Source: a bacterium
GTDB taxonomy: Bacteria; Vulcanimicrobiota; JABDET01
Reading direction: 5' to 3'
Length of the DNA stretch: 64,000 nucleotides
Assembly (NCBI GenBank): GCA_021817145.1
Contig: JAKAVV010000004.1
Location: forward strand, 1-64,000
Shown here: positions 16,782 through 25,046 of the stretch, piece after piece
How positions within the stretch are numbered: position 1 is the first letter of the stretch
How the letters are laid out: every line of letters begins with the position of its first letter
Position numbers and translations under genes: made by a program
The notes under the pieces: generated by a model
What the model was told of the DNA's origin: nothing
Seen by the model: only the letters and a program-made list of their open reading frames with translations
Databases searched by the model: none

Positions 16782-17063
16782 ATGACACTTCAAGAATTTC
16801 AAAATCAGATCAAAAATCTTTATTTTTTTCGCGATAAACAAAGAGGGATCGAAGGAACTTTCCGCTGGTTTGTGGAGGAAGTGGGAGAGTTGGCAAAAGC
16901 CCTTCGAAAGGATGATCTCAAAAATCTAGAAGAAGAATTCTCAGACTGTCTTGCATGGCTTGTCAGCCTGGCAGCTTTAAAAGGAATTGATGCTGAAAAA
17001 TGCGCCTCCCGCTATTTTCCTTCCTGTCCTAAATGCAAGCAGCTTCCCTGCTCATGCCCTTAA
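16782..17063 (+). CDS. MazG-like nucleotide pyrophosphohydrolase
   Basis: A 93-residue all-alpha NTP-PPase. The metal-binding pattern is visible as FRWFVEEVGELAKALRK (EExxE) followed by EEEFSDCLAWLVSLA (ExxD). MazG-type enzymes hydrolyse non-canonical or excess NTPs to NMP and PPi. The C-terminal tail has a short Cys cluster (CPKCKQLPCSC), a possible zinc site seen in archaeal and phage-type versions. It is divergent from the AbrB/RelE operon. Confidence 0.85.
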   Translation: MTLQEFQNQIKNLYFFRDKQRGIEGTFRWFVEEVGELAKALRKDDLKNLEEEFSDCLAWLVSLAALKGIDAEKCASRYFPSCPKCKQLPCSCP

Positions 17064-17088
17064 GAGTAAACTCCTCAGACCTGAAAAA

Positions 17089-17379
17089 CTATTTAGTCCT
17101 GAAGCCCAGAGCATGTTCCCCTTTTAAAGGATAGAAAAAAATCTGCCGAATCTGATCATATTGGGTTAACATCAAAACCGGGGATCTCCCCTCAACTTTG
17201 TACTCTCCATCATGAACCCAAACTGAAACCCAGCCATCTTTAATCTCTGCGATTTCTGTTACGAGGATATGGTTGTGTCCGCATACAAAAACAACTTTAA
17301 CATCATTGGATTTAGATTCTTTCTTAAATTTTTCCAACTGTTTAGGAAACTCTTTTTCAAAATACGATTTATCAAACAT
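17089..17379 (-). CDS. Conserved-looking hypothetical protein
   Basis: A 96-residue soluble protein, not recognised. It has a charged helical N-terminus (FEKEFPKQLEKFKKESKS), then beta-rich sequence (VKVVFVCGHNHILVTEIAEI, GWVSVWVHDGEYKVEGRSPVLML). The start ATG at 17379 is preceded by AAGGGG. No catalytic motif is evident. The coding character (regular strand and helix alternation, sound ribosome site) makes a real gene likely. Confidence 0.6.
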   Translation of the reverse strand: MFDKSYFEKEFPKQLEKFKKESKSNDVKVVFVCGHNHILVTEIAEIKDGWVSVWVHDGEYKVEGRSPVLMLTQYDQIRQIFFYPLKGEHALGFRTK

Positions 17380-17707
17380 AACAAACCCCTTCTTATTGTA
17401 TTTTTAAAACCATTGAATTTCAATTGATAACATACTCGGATTTCTCCAAGTTAAAACCTTTTCTTCCCTAGAGTGTTTTATCCTGTATTTCCTGGATTTA
17501 TATTAAATGACATGTCACTCAGTTAAACACAGGTGCCCAGGGGTTTCCCGAAGGAATTGACTGCGGCGTGTATTCTGGCAGTATCCATACCTCAACTTCA
17601 TTTTTCAGGCTAAATTAGGGAGGTAGGGTGGGGAGAAAAAAGTGTGGGTGAAATAATCGTGTAGAAAAAGTGGTGAAATTTTAGCGTGGGAATTACATTT
17701 ATTTTTC
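17380..17707. other. Gene-free stretch with possible insertion-sequence end
   Basis: I find no convincing gene. At 17636-17690 two similar units, GTGGGTGAAAT and GTGGTGAAATTTTAGCGTG, repeat at about 29 bases. The second shares GTGAAATTTTAGC with position 588-600, close to the decayed transposase. Repeated ends of this type occur in IS21-like elements, so these may be scars of lost elements. Evidence is thin. Confidence 0.3.
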
Positions 17708-17742
17708 TAAAAACGAAAAACCCCAGCGCTTTCGCGCCAGGG
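17708..17742 (-). terminator. Rho-independent terminator of the ECF cluster
   Basis: On the minus strand, CCCTGGCGC-GAAA-GCGCTGGGG pairs along nine positions (two as G-U) with a stable GAAA tetraloop, followed by TTTTTCGTTTTT. It lies 26 bases after the stop of the CpxP-like gene. Confidence 0.8.
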
Positions 17743-17767
17743 CTACCTGGAGGTAGGTATGAAGCAA

Positions 17768-18298
17768 TTAATGCATTCCAATCCTTCCTCTCATTCCAGA
17801 TTTCCGATACATGGGATGGATAAAAGGTCCACCTAGAATATGATGAATGATCATCCACGTAAAAGGAGCTCGTTCATCCGGTTTCAACTCGGATCTTATT
17901 TTAAAATAAGCGTCCACTAAGTTTTCCTGCTTCTCTTTTTGAAGGGATAAAATTTTTGCAAGCTTATTATCAAGGGCTGCCTTGGTTGGCTTTGGTCCCA
18001 AAAGGATTTGAGCCAATTCGATCTTTTCTTTCATCTGTTCCAAGCCTAACATCATCTGTTTTTGATGAATCATCATCATGACACTTCTAATCTTTTTCAT
18101 TTCAGTTCGGCTAGGGTGAAAAAAGAACACTCCTCTCCCTGACCTAACCAATAATTCCCTGTGACCCGCAAGAAAGCTTTGAGCCCCTCCTGTAAACCTT
18201 TTTGGAAATGCTTCTGACTGACGTGTCAAAAGCCAAATCGCTATTCCTGCGCCGATAAAGAGAATAATCAGCATCGAAATATTTAAAAATCGTTTCAT
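17768..18298 (-). CDS. CpxP/Spy-like periplasmic protein
   Basis: A 176-residue protein with one N-terminal membrane or signal segment (MLIILFIGAGIAIWLLT), then a Met-, Lys- and Gln-rich helical region (MMMIHQKQMMLGLEQMKEKIELAQ) resembling heavy-metal-sensing CpxP/CnrX/ZraP helices, and a His/Met-rich tail (MIIHHILGGPFIHPMYRKSGM). Such proteins sense or chaperone envelope damage or metals. It overlaps the anti-sigma gene by four bases and is the output end of an ECF operon. Confidence 0.6.
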   Translation of the reverse strand: MKRFLNISMLIILFIGAGIAIWLLTRQSEAFPKRFTGGAQSFLAGHRELLVRSGRGVFFFHPSRTEMKKIRSVMMMIHQKQMMLGLEQMKEKIELAQILLGPKPTKAALDNKLAKILSLQKEKQENLVDAYFKIRSELKPDERAPFTWMIIHHILGGPFIHPMYRKSGMRGRIGMH

Positions 18299-18855
18299 GG
18301 TTTTTCCTCCTTTACAATGGTTGTTTCTGAAAATGGTCCCTGAACAGAACCCAGATCAAATCTTGAAAGCTCTCCAACAGCCTGTTGGTTGTAAGAATAC
18401 CCTGACATTTCATTAGGAAAAATTCGAGTCGGCTGGAAAATTGAAGCAGAAAATTTTGACAAAGTAGTAGCGTAAAACTGACGGCTAGACATCTTCGCAA
18501 GGTAAAGATTCTGTTTAAGAGCCAATGCAGCATAGATCACGAACACTAGCATAACAAGCGAAAAAAAATAAGCCGCAAATCTAAACCGATGTTTTCCAAG
18601 TTCCAGAACCGATGAGAAGAGGAATTTCGATCTGTTTTCTTGTTTAAATTTCGTCAAGAATCGCCTGCAGGAGAATGGATCCGGATCTTCAACTGGAAGC
18701 CCATCTAGAGAATTCCAGGCATGATTTAATTTTAAATGAACCGTTTCGCAGGAGCCGCACTCTTTTAGATGCGTTTGCACAATTTCCCGCTCTGTTGGCT
18801 CCAGAGTTCCATCCTCATAATCTGCCAGACAGAATCTAATTTCTAGGCACTCCAT
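18295..18855 (-). CDS. Anti-sigma factor with zinc-finger-type domain
   Basis: A 186-residue protein. The N-terminal ZAS-like domain has ADYEDGTLEPTEREIVQTHL and the H-x3-C-x2-C motif HLKECGSC that binds zinc and holds the sigma factor. One membrane helix lies at about 85-108 (RFAAYFFSLVMLVFVIYAAL), followed by a periplasmic domain of about 75 residues. Envelope stress would release the sigma factor. It overlaps both neighbours. The cognate sigma gene is immediately upstream. Confidence 0.85.
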   Translation of the reverse strand: MECLEIRFCLADYEDGTLEPTEREIVQTHLKECGSCETVHLKLNHAWNSLDGLPVEDPDPFSCRRFLTKFKQENRSKFLFSSVLELGKHRFRFAAYFFSLVMLVFVIYAALALKQNLYLAKMSSRQFYATTLSKFSASIFQPTRIFPNEMSGYSYNQQAVGELSRFDLGSVQGPFSETTIVKEEKP

Positions 18856-19394
18856 GATTGACCCCCTTCTTTGTTTGTGTCTTTTAACTTTTCAGCTAAA
18901 CGGTTTTTTGCTTCATGCAGCCTGCTTTTTACTTTTCCTGATGGGATCGAAAGGATTTCTCCTACCTCATCATACGAAAAACCATAAAATTTTTTAAGAA
19001 GAAGCAAAATCCGATCCTGAGATTGGAGAGCATAAAAAGCATCTTGAATCTCCATGCGAAAAAGGGGATTATCACCAGCAGATATTTCTCTTCTCTCCTT
19101 TTCCATCGGAAATAAAGAAAAAAGCTTTTCCTTGTTTTTTCGTTTCCAGTTCAAACAGATATTGGTGGCTAACCTGTAAAGCCATGTAAATGCCCTCCCT
19201 TCTCCTCGAAAGGTTTCCGCTTTTCGGAAAACAGAAAGAAAAATCTCCTGACAAAGATCCTCAGCATCCTGAGATGAGCCGCTAAACCGATAAGCTAGGT
19301 GAAAGATCGGTTTCCAGAAACGCTCAGTAAAAAGTTCAAAAGCCTTTCTATCTCCGTTTTTTACCTGAACAAGGAGCAAACTTTCTTGATCCAT
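18843..19394 (-). CDS. ECF-type RNA polymerase sigma factor
   Basis: A sigma-70 family ECF protein: region 2 includes FERFWKPIFHLAYRFSGSSQDAEDLCQEIFLSVF, and region 4 ends SYDEVGEILSIPSGKVKSRLHEAKNRL. I take the ATG at 19394, giving MDQESLLL. The longer GTG reading at 19409 would overlap a sigma-E-like -10 box (19402-19406) and so lie upstream of the transcript start. If the promoter is right, the message is almost leaderless. It is followed by its anti-sigma factor and a CpxP-like gene. Confidence 0.88.
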   Translation of the reverse strand: MDQESLLLVQVKNGDRKAFELFTERFWKPIFHLAYRFSGSSQDAEDLCQEIFLSVFRKAETFRGEGRAFTWLYRLATNICLNWKRKNKEKLFSLFPMEKERREISAGDNPLFRMEIQDAFYALQSQDRILLLLKKFYGFSYDEVGEILSIPSGKVKSRLHEAKNRLAEKLKDTNKEGGQSWSA

Positions 19395-19401
19395 CACTCT
19401 G

Positions 19402-19428
19402 TTAGACACTCACAATAAAGAAAAGTTG
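19402..19428 (-). promoter_or_regulatory. Candidate autoregulated ECF promoter
   Basis: The minus strand reads CAACTT (19423-19428), 16 bases, then TCTAA (19402-19406). This is one mismatch from the sigma-E pattern GAACTT-N16-TCTAA. Autoregulation is normal for ECF operons. Direct evidence of use is lacking. Confidence 0.5.
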
Positions 19429-19955
19429 GAAGGGTGGCAAAATAATAAAAATTTAATGATTTGCGCATGAACACTGGTGGATCGCGGCGGCGATGTTTCG
19501 AGACTGGTTTTGCGCCGAATCGCGGAAAAATCCACCCTAGAGTAAAATTTTGCAGCCGCGCAAAAATTGTCCTGCTTCAAGGTCTTAATTTTCTGCCAAA
19601 TATAGATGGTAATCATCCCCTTTCATTCCTCCTTTCATAAGGAGGAAATTCGCTGTTAATGGGGGTGTCATTTTTAATGATCGCAGGGGGTCAAATTTAA
19701 TGATCGTCTACACCACGGCGCAGCCAGAATCCTGGCTTTTGTTTTTTCAAGGCGATTCTCCACTTAGCACTCCCACGCAACCAGGACTTTCGAGCCTGAC
19801 TGACGCAGTTGCCGTGTGAAGTAGAGGAAAATACTTCCCGAAATTTGGCGGGGATTCCAAAGACAATCAGAGAAAAAGACCTCTATTTCTTTCATCACTT
19901 GCTTAACACTGGTTTCCCTCCCATTCTGCGTATGGATGGGCGGTAATTTTACATT
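19429..19955. other. Intergenic stretch with probable insertion-sequence remnant
   Basis: There is no convincing gene in about 530 bases. The middle holds two direct repeats (see 19661-19706) and AGGAGGAAATT without an open frame behind it. The stretch separates the native ECF cluster from the restriction-modification pair and may mark the join of imported DNA. Confidence 0.4.
19661..19706. repeat. Two imperfect direct repeats, IS21-like end
   Basis: GTGTCATTTTTAATGATCG (19665-19683) and GGTCAAATTTAATGATCG (19689-19706) are each preceded by a G run and lie 23 bases apart. Multiple short terminal repeats of this kind are typical of IS21-family ends. No transposase is found nearby, so this would be an orphan end. 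Confidence 0.4.
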
Positions 19956-20696
19956 TTATCCTTTCCCAAAATTTTGAATAGCTTTTCGAATCAGAGATTT
20001 GACGTACACGGGGATTTCAGTTTTCGCATTTCTTGCCTGCAGCTTGAATTTCTCGTAAACCTCTACTTCTTCTCCCTTCCAAACCACATCCAACCGTCGG
20101 ATTTGCTCCATGGCGATATGTTTGTAGGATTCCGGCGTCGCCCAGTAACAAAATTTACAGTTCTGCTGGGATCTGATCCGCGTCCAGTTTAAACAATGCT
20201 CACACGACCACGACTTTGCTCTATTGCAAGATCCACAGAGTAACATGTACTCATTGGGGTCTCTTTTAGAAGGGATAGCGTCGCCAGCCACCTCATATGG
20301 GACACGATGATCAATCTGTAAATAACGATCTTCGTACTCCTCCAGACAAATGTAGCAACGTCCGGTGCTGATTTTTGCGAGACTTTCCTTAAACTCCTTA
20401 GAGAATGTTCTCCTTCCCCCAACGCGATCTCTGCGTATTTTTGTTAGATCGCCGAATCGGTATGCCGCGATGCTACGCCCCTCGGAGTTTTTTACTCTGA
20501 AGGTTTCCAAGGGGATGCCTTCTTCGCGGACGTCTCTTGCAGCTCTTGGAGGATGGTCATAGCCGTACTTAGATTTTAGGTCTTCAGTCGTGATGGAGCC
20601 ATGCGCAAGGATATGCTCAATGACTGTTCTTGCTCGTTTCTTCGTAATAGAGGAAAGGATTCTTGCAAATTCTGGGGGTACCGTTGGTTCCTTCAT
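19956..20696 (-). CDS. HNH-type restriction endonuclease
   Basis: A 246-residue protein. The N-terminal part looks like a winged helix (KRARTVIEHILAHGSITTEDL). The HNH nuclease core at about residues 110-165 has CYICLEEYEDRYLQIDHRVP (catalytic DH) and LLCGSCNRAKSWSCEHC, with two CxxC pairs forming a zinc site. It begins inside the stop of the adenine methylase gene (ATGA), so the two form a type II restriction-modification operon with methylase first. The target sequence cannot be read from the protein. Codon use is visibly richer in G+C than in the flanks. Confidence 0.88.
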   Translation of the reverse strand: MKEPTVPPEFARILSSITKKRARTVIEHILAHGSITTEDLKSKYGYDHPPRAARDVREEGIPLETFRVKNSEGRSIAAYRFGDLTKIRRDRVGGRRTFSKEFKESLAKISTGRCYICLEEYEDRYLQIDHRVPYEVAGDAIPSKRDPNEYMLLCGSCNRAKSWSCEHCLNWTRIRSQQNCKFCYWATPESYKHIAMEQIRRLDVVWKGEEVEVYEKFKLQARNAKTEIPVYVKSLIRKAIQNFGKG

Positions 20697-21610
20697 GAGG
20701 AAATGGCGAGGAAATCAAGTTGCTCTTTTTTGCGACTCAGAGCAGCCTCAATAGATTTTCTTGAAATGCTATCGGCGAGCGCTGGTGACAAGTAAAGTGA
20801 TTCATAAGTGTCCTCAGCGGACCCCAACAGGGTAGCCTGAGTAGACCTCCCCGCTTCAATTTCAATCCGTGTTAGCCCAAGGAACTCTGGTAATAGCCTT
20901 CCATGGATTTTCTTGCCGGTTCTGCCGTCGTAGCTGACCATAAAGGAAATTTTCATCTTGTTGAGCCAATTTAGGGATTCGACAAAATCCTCATAGGATA
21001 CACCCCCAATGTACCTAGGGTCCCTGTTTATGGATACTCCTTGATATGGAGGATCCATGTAAATCAGGTCCTGTGGTGTAGCATTTTTAAGCACTTCTCG
21101 ATAATCCTTGGAAGACACGGTTGTCTTTCCCCTGAGCAGCCACGATGCGGCATGGATGCGGTTTCGCATGGTATCCGGGTGGGTGCCCTTCCTTCGATTG
21201 TCTGGGCTCTGGTTGAATTTCCCAAACGAATTATAGCGAATAGAAGCCTTTACGCAACGAGCCAGCAGATACAGTAAACGATCCGATGTTGGGTCGTCGT
21301 TGAACTTGTCTCGGATTAAGTCGTAATATGCCCTTTCGTTGCCCTTTTGGTTCTTCCAAATTACCTCGTATTTGGTGGCTATATCTTCGGGCTGATTTAT
21401 GATCTCTGCCCAAAGATCCATTAGGGTGTGATTTATGTCATTTAGGGCAAAACGGTTTGCCTTGTTGTAATAGGCCGCCGCCAGTGAGATAGCCGCTGAT
21501 CCGGCGAATGGTTCGATCAGTTTCCCCGAATTTTTCGGTAAAAAATGAAGGATATGCTTCGCAATATTTCGTTTGCTCCCCTGATAAGGGATGGGATGAG
21601 GAATAATCAT
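20693..21610 (-). CDS. DNA adenine (N6) methyltransferase, type II R-M
   Basis: A 305-residue Dam-family enzyme of the alpha class, with motif order X (PIPYQGSKRNIAKHI), I (LIEPFAGSAAISLAAA), a target-recognition region (about 75-185) and IV (DLIYMDPPYQGVS). It would protect the host site cut by the HNH enzyme downstream. The SAM-binding and DPPY motifs are intact. The promoter TTGACA-N16-TATGCT lies just upstream (21639-21666), and AAGGAGAC precedes the ATG. It lies near tRNA-Lys, a common neighbourhood for imported defence genes. Confidence 0.92.
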   Translation of the reverse strand: MIIPHPIPYQGSKRNIAKHILHFLPKNSGKLIEPFAGSAAISLAAAYYNKANRFALNDINHTLMDLWAEIINQPEDIATKYEVIWKNQKGNERAYYDLIRDKFNDDPTSDRLLYLLARCVKASIRYNSFGKFNQSPDNRRKGTHPDTMRNRIHAASWLLRGKTTVSSKDYREVLKNATPQDLIYMDPPYQGVSINRDPRYIGGVSYEDFVESLNWLNKMKISFMVSYDGRTGKKIHGRLLPEFLGLTRIEIEAGRSTQATLLGSAEDTYESLYLSPALADSISRKSIEAALSRKKEQLDFLAISS

Positions 21611-21638
21611 TTTTGTCTCCTTTTGTTTTCAACATCTT

Positions 21639-21666
21639 AGCATAGCACCCTTCAAAAAAATGTCAA
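21639..21666 (-). promoter_or_regulatory. Promoter of the restriction-modification operon
   Basis: Minus strand TTGACA (21661-21666), 16-base spacer, TATGCT (21639-21644), about 28 bases before the methylase ATG. I see no C-protein box. The rest of the gap up to tRNA-Lys (21667-21922) shows no gene. Confidence 0.65.
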
Positions 21667-21922
21667 ACCCGAATTTCGACACAGAGCCAGCCAATCTCGG
21701 GCGAGAGATAGCGTAATACCGTAATGGCTGTTGAATCGCACGGAGAAATTACTAGATTTTATTCAAGTAAAAATATTAGCCGCCTGACGTTCATTTTTTC
21801 CGCGGTGACAGTGGTCGAAAAAGATAAAACATTCTCTCTTTTTTTTATTCTTTCTTTAAGAAGAAAACCATACAATTTTTATCCCCCATAAAAGTCCAAT
21901 TTCTTTAGAAGCGCATCAACAC

Positions 21923-21997
21923 TGGTGGGCCGCGCAGGGATCGAACCTGCGACACCCTGATTAAAAGTCAGGTGCTCTACCACTGAGCTAGCGGCCC
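21923..21997 (-). tRNA. tRNA-Lys (anticodon TTT)
   Basis: Minus-strand cloverleaf: acceptor GGGCCGC/GCGGCCC, D-arm GCTC/GAGC, anticodon stem CCTGA/TCAGG with loop CTTTTAA (anticodon TTT), T-arm GCAGG/CCTGC with loop TTCGATC, discriminator A, and encoded CCA at 21923-21925. Confidence 0.95.
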
Positions 21998-22197
21998 TAA
22001 AACAACCAACAACTCGTTCTGCTTTTTTCTGCTTTTTCCTTGAACACCCTTCTTCTGCCAATAAAATCTTGCTTCTTAAACTTTTTATTCATGATTTGTT
22101 TACTTTTAACCCTTATTTTTCACCATTATTTAATTCATCTTTAACGCTCATTTAATTTATATTGCTATAATCATACCAATGGAAGGAGATGATATAA

Positions 22198-22806
22198 ATG
22201 AAAATCAATAATTGTGTGAGAGGTGTAGTACTTTCAACAGCGATGGCAGTTGGAGCTGGGAGTCTTACTGGGTGCGCTTCTATGCAAGGAATCCAGGATG
22301 GGGCTGCCCAGCAGACCATTCAACAGCCCTCACCAGAGAAAGAGATGAGGGTCATCAGCACAAATGAAACTCTGTCTATGCTGAAAGGGCTTTCAGATGG
22401 AATCCAGGAAAAGCGCATCCCAGGAACATGGGCATGCACAGAAAACCTGGGAATTTCAACTAATTCTTCCGGTGGAAAATATCTGCAGTATCATTACTTT
22501 TGTGAGAAAAGCGACAAACATTCAACAGCAGAAACGTTATCGCCTGGAATGGTATATGAGCATCTTAAAGATGTTGCCACGCCATATCACAACAATCTGT
22601 CCTGTAAAAACTCGGAATTTATCACCATCAATGGGAATATTGCGAAAACAGGGACTTGTAATGGACCAGATCCAGGGGGACATGTGAAACAGCCTGCTTC
22701 CGCTGGAACCGGCCCACAAGCTGGCAGTACCATGAAATTTTTAGACACAGGGGCTAATATTCTCGCTCATATCGCTAAATTTGCCGTCTTATTTGGCGCG
22801 CCATAG
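22198..22806 (+). CDS. Lipoprotein of unknown function
   Basis: A 202-residue protein. The signal peptide ends in lipobox LTGC (Cys about residue 26). The mature part is polar with several cysteines (TWACTENL, HYFCEKS, NLSCKNSEF, KTGTCNGPD) that could form disulfides in the periplasm. It ends with a hydrophobic stretch (ILAHIAKFAVLF). No family recognised. A good ribosome site (GGAAGGAGATG) and a TATAAT at 22166-22171 precede it. It faces the nucleoside phosphorylase pair. Confidence 0.75.
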   Translation: MKINNCVRGVVLSTAMAVGAGSLTGCASMQGIQDGAAQQTIQQPSPEKEMRVISTNETLSMLKGLSDGIQEKRIPGTWACTENLGISTNSSGGKYLQYHYFCEKSDKHSTAETLSPGMVYEHLKDVATPYHNNLSCKNSEFITINGNIAKTGTCNGPDPGGHVKQPASAGTGPQAGSTMKFLDTGANILAHIAKFAVLFGAP

Positions 22807-22813
22807 ATATGAA

Positions 22814-24127
22814 TTACACACCTATCGCGCTTTGAATTAAAGGGATTGAAGGAAGAGGCTCTGCAGCAATGCAAAAAGCCTCTTCCAATTGTTTTCTGCA
22901 GAGGTTTAACTTCGAATGATCATGAGCATAAAGTTCAGCAAGTGGTTCTCCTTTTTCAACTTTCTCCCCTACTCTTTTCTTCAGAATAACTCCGACGGAA
23001 AGATCAATACTGTCCTCTTTTTTTGATCTCCCTGCCCCTAATAATAAAGAAATATACCCTATTGTTTGAGCAGGAATGGATTGAATGTATCCAGTGGCAG
23101 ACGCATGAACTGTTTCAACAAGATTCGCAGCGGGCAGAAGGCTCAAGTCCTCAATCACTTTAGGATTCCCTTTTTGAGCTTTAATCAACTCTGCCAGCTT
23201 TTCAAGCCCTTTCCCAGAATCAAGGGCATGAAGCGCGACTTTTTTTGCTTCTTCTATAGTTTCCGCTTTCCGACCCAGAAAAACCATACAGGCAGCCAGT
23301 TCAACAGCAACTTTCCTCAAATCGCTTTCTTTTTCTTCCCCCCGCAAAATTTTAATCGCTTCCTTTACCTCTAAAGCATTCCCAATGTAATTCCCAAGAG
23401 GCTGTTCCATGGAAGTTAAGAACGCCGCTATTTTTTTTCCAGATTGACTGCCGATTTTAACCATAATTTCAGCAAGTTTTTCCGCTTGATGCAATTCTTT
23501 TGTAAACGATCCGTTACCAAACTTCACATCTAAAACAATCGCATCAGCTCCTGAGGCAAGTTTTTTGCTCATAATAGAGGATGCGATCAAAGGAAGAGAA
23601 TCAATGGTTGCTGTCACATCTCTTAAAGCATAAAGTTTTTTATCTGCAGGGACTAATTCCTGAGACTGCGCCATAATGCTGATCCCAATTTTATTGACCT
23701 GCGCGATAAATTCTTTTTTTGACAACTCAGTGGAAAATCCAGGGATACTTTCCAATTTATCAACGGTCCCTCCTGTATGTCCCAATCCTCTTCCTGTCAT
23801 TTTAGCCACAGGAACACCGCAGGCCGCTGCAAGAGGAGCGCAGATCAGGGTTGTGGTATCTCCAACCCCTCCTGTGGAATGTTTATCCACTTTAACTCCT
23901 TTAATCTCGGACAGATCAATCACTTCTCCTGAATCCCGCATGGCTAAAGATAGATTTAAAATCTCTTCCTCATTCATTCCCTGGAAATAAATCGCCATAC
24001 AGAAAGCGGACATCTGATAATCGGGAATCGTTCCTTCTACAAATCCTGAAACAAAAAAAATTATCTCTTCCTTAGATAGAACCTCTCCATCTCTTTTCTT
24101 TTTAATGATGTCATAAGCTCGCAGCAT
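22814..24127 (-). CDS. Pyrimidine-nucleoside (thymidine) phosphorylase
   Basis: A 437-residue enzyme of the thymidine/pyrimidine-nucleoside phosphorylase family: N-terminal YDIIKKKRDGEVLSKEEI, phosphate-binding KVDKHSTGGVGDTTT, signature MTGRGLGHTGGTVDKLESIPGF and a C-terminal barrel-sandwich domain (VGEKVEKGEPLAEL). It splits uridine, deoxyuridine or thymidine into base and sugar-1-phosphate. The start at 24127 fits the family N-terminus better than 24136. It overlaps the end of the purine nucleoside phosphorylase gene, forming a salvage operon. Confidence 0.92.
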   Translation of the reverse strand: MLRAYDIIKKKRDGEVLSKEEIIFFVSGFVEGTIPDYQMSAFCMAIYFQGMNEEEILNLSLAMRDSGEVIDLSEIKGVKVDKHSTGGVGDTTTLICAPLAAACGVPVAKMTGRGLGHTGGTVDKLESIPGFSTELSKKEFIAQVNKIGISIMAQSQELVPADKKLYALRDVTATIDSLPLIASSIMSKKLASGADAIVLDVKFGNGSFTKELHQAEKLAEIMVKIGSQSGKKIAAFLTSMEQPLGNYIGNALEVKEAIKILRGEEKESDLRKVAVELAACMVFLGRKAETIEEAKKVALHALDSGKGLEKLAELIKAQKGNPKVIEDLSLLPAANLVETVHASATGYIQSIPAQTIGYISLLLGAGRSKKEDSIDLSVGVILKKRVGEKVEKGEPLAELYAHDHSKLNLCRKQLEEAFCIAAEPLPSIPLIQSAIGV

Positions 24128-24968
24128 GAGCTTCATTTACCTTTAAATGTCGAATAATTTCAATTAATAATCTGCAGAATTTTTTTTCGGATTTTTTTGC
24201 GGTTTCTAAAACCTCATCATGGGTAGGTGATGCGTCTTTAGTATGGACATTGGTAATGAGAGACATTCCTAAAACGTCAATCTCAGACTGTCTTGCCACA
24301 ACTACTTCAGGAATGGTGGACATCCCTGTAGCATTAATTCCAAGGACTCGAAGCATTTTAACTTCAGCAGGGGTTTCATAACTTGGACCTGGGAGAGCTG
24401 AATAAACCCCTTCTCGAATCTGAATTTTCAACTTTTTCGCGGATTCTTTTGCGAGATCCCTTAACTTTTTGTCATAAGCATTGGTCAGGCTGACAAATCT
24501 TTTTCCTAAAGAGAGATCATGGATTCCTCTTAATGGATTATCAGGGATAAAATTAATATGATCTTTAATAATCATGATATCCCCAGGTTTGAAATTTAAA
24601 TTTAACCCTCCAGCAGCATTTGTTAAAATCAAAGTCTTAATCCCAAGCTTTGCAAGGACTCGAATTGGAAAAGTAACTTCGCGTAAACTGTACCCTTCAT
24701 AATAATGAAACCTGCCTGATAATACAGCAAGTTTCACATTCCCCAATTCTCCTAAAATCAAAGAACCATAATGTCCTTCAACTGTGGAGCAAGGGAAGTA
24801 TGGTATTTCATGATAAGGAATTGAGTGAAATAAAGAAATTTCATTTGTAAAACTGGATAATCCAGATCCCAAAACAACCCCTATTTTTGCAGAATTCCAG
24901 AAAGGAACCAAAAATTTGGAAGTCTCATCAATTTTTTCTGCTAACCCTTTTTCTTCTTGCAGCAGCAT
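24111..24968 (-). CDS. Purine nucleoside phosphorylase (class I, trimeric type)
   Basis: A 285-residue enzyme with the PNP pattern: GVVLGSGLSSF, phosphate and ribose contacts in SGRFHYYEGYSLREVTFP, LTNAAGGLN, GPSYETPAEVKML, GMSTIPEVVVARQ and SLITN. The Asn in LITN and Glu in YETPAE favour 6-oxopurine nucleosides over methylthioadenosine, although mtnB next door keeps an MTA role thinkable. It cleaves inosine or guanosine to base and ribose-1-phosphate. It is first gene of the salvage operon and divergent from mtnB. Confidence 0.92.
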   Translation of the reverse strand: MLLQEEKGLAEKIDETSKFLVPFWNSAKIGVVLGSGLSSFTNEISLFHSIPYHEIPYFPCSTVEGHYGSLILGELGNVKLAVLSGRFHYYEGYSLREVTFPIRVLAKLGIKTLILTNAAGGLNLNFKPGDIMIIKDHINFIPDNPLRGIHDLSLGKRFVSLTNAYDKKLRDLAKESAKKLKIQIREGVYSALPGPSYETPAEVKMLRVLGINATGMSTIPEVVVARQSEIDVLGMSLITNVHTKDASPTHDEVLETAKKSEKKFCRLLIEIIRHLKVNEAHAASL

Positions 24969-25046
24969 GACTGGCTTTTCGGTTTTGCAAAATCAAAATC
25001 CTGTCAAAGGATTTTTTCGGCGCGGTGTTAAACCCACTTCTTTGAA

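Noticed and set aside
17610-17858. 82-codon minus-strand frame
   Set aside because: It runs antisense-frame across the end of the CpxP-like gene and its terminator, and has no ribosome site.
19410-19616. 68-codon minus-strand frame before the sigma factor
   Set aside because: It covers the predicted ECF promoter and low-complexity sequence; no ribosome site.
21879-22061. 60-codon minus-strand frame
   Set aside because: It reads through tRNA-Lys (the peptide resembles the familiar translated-tRNA artefact).
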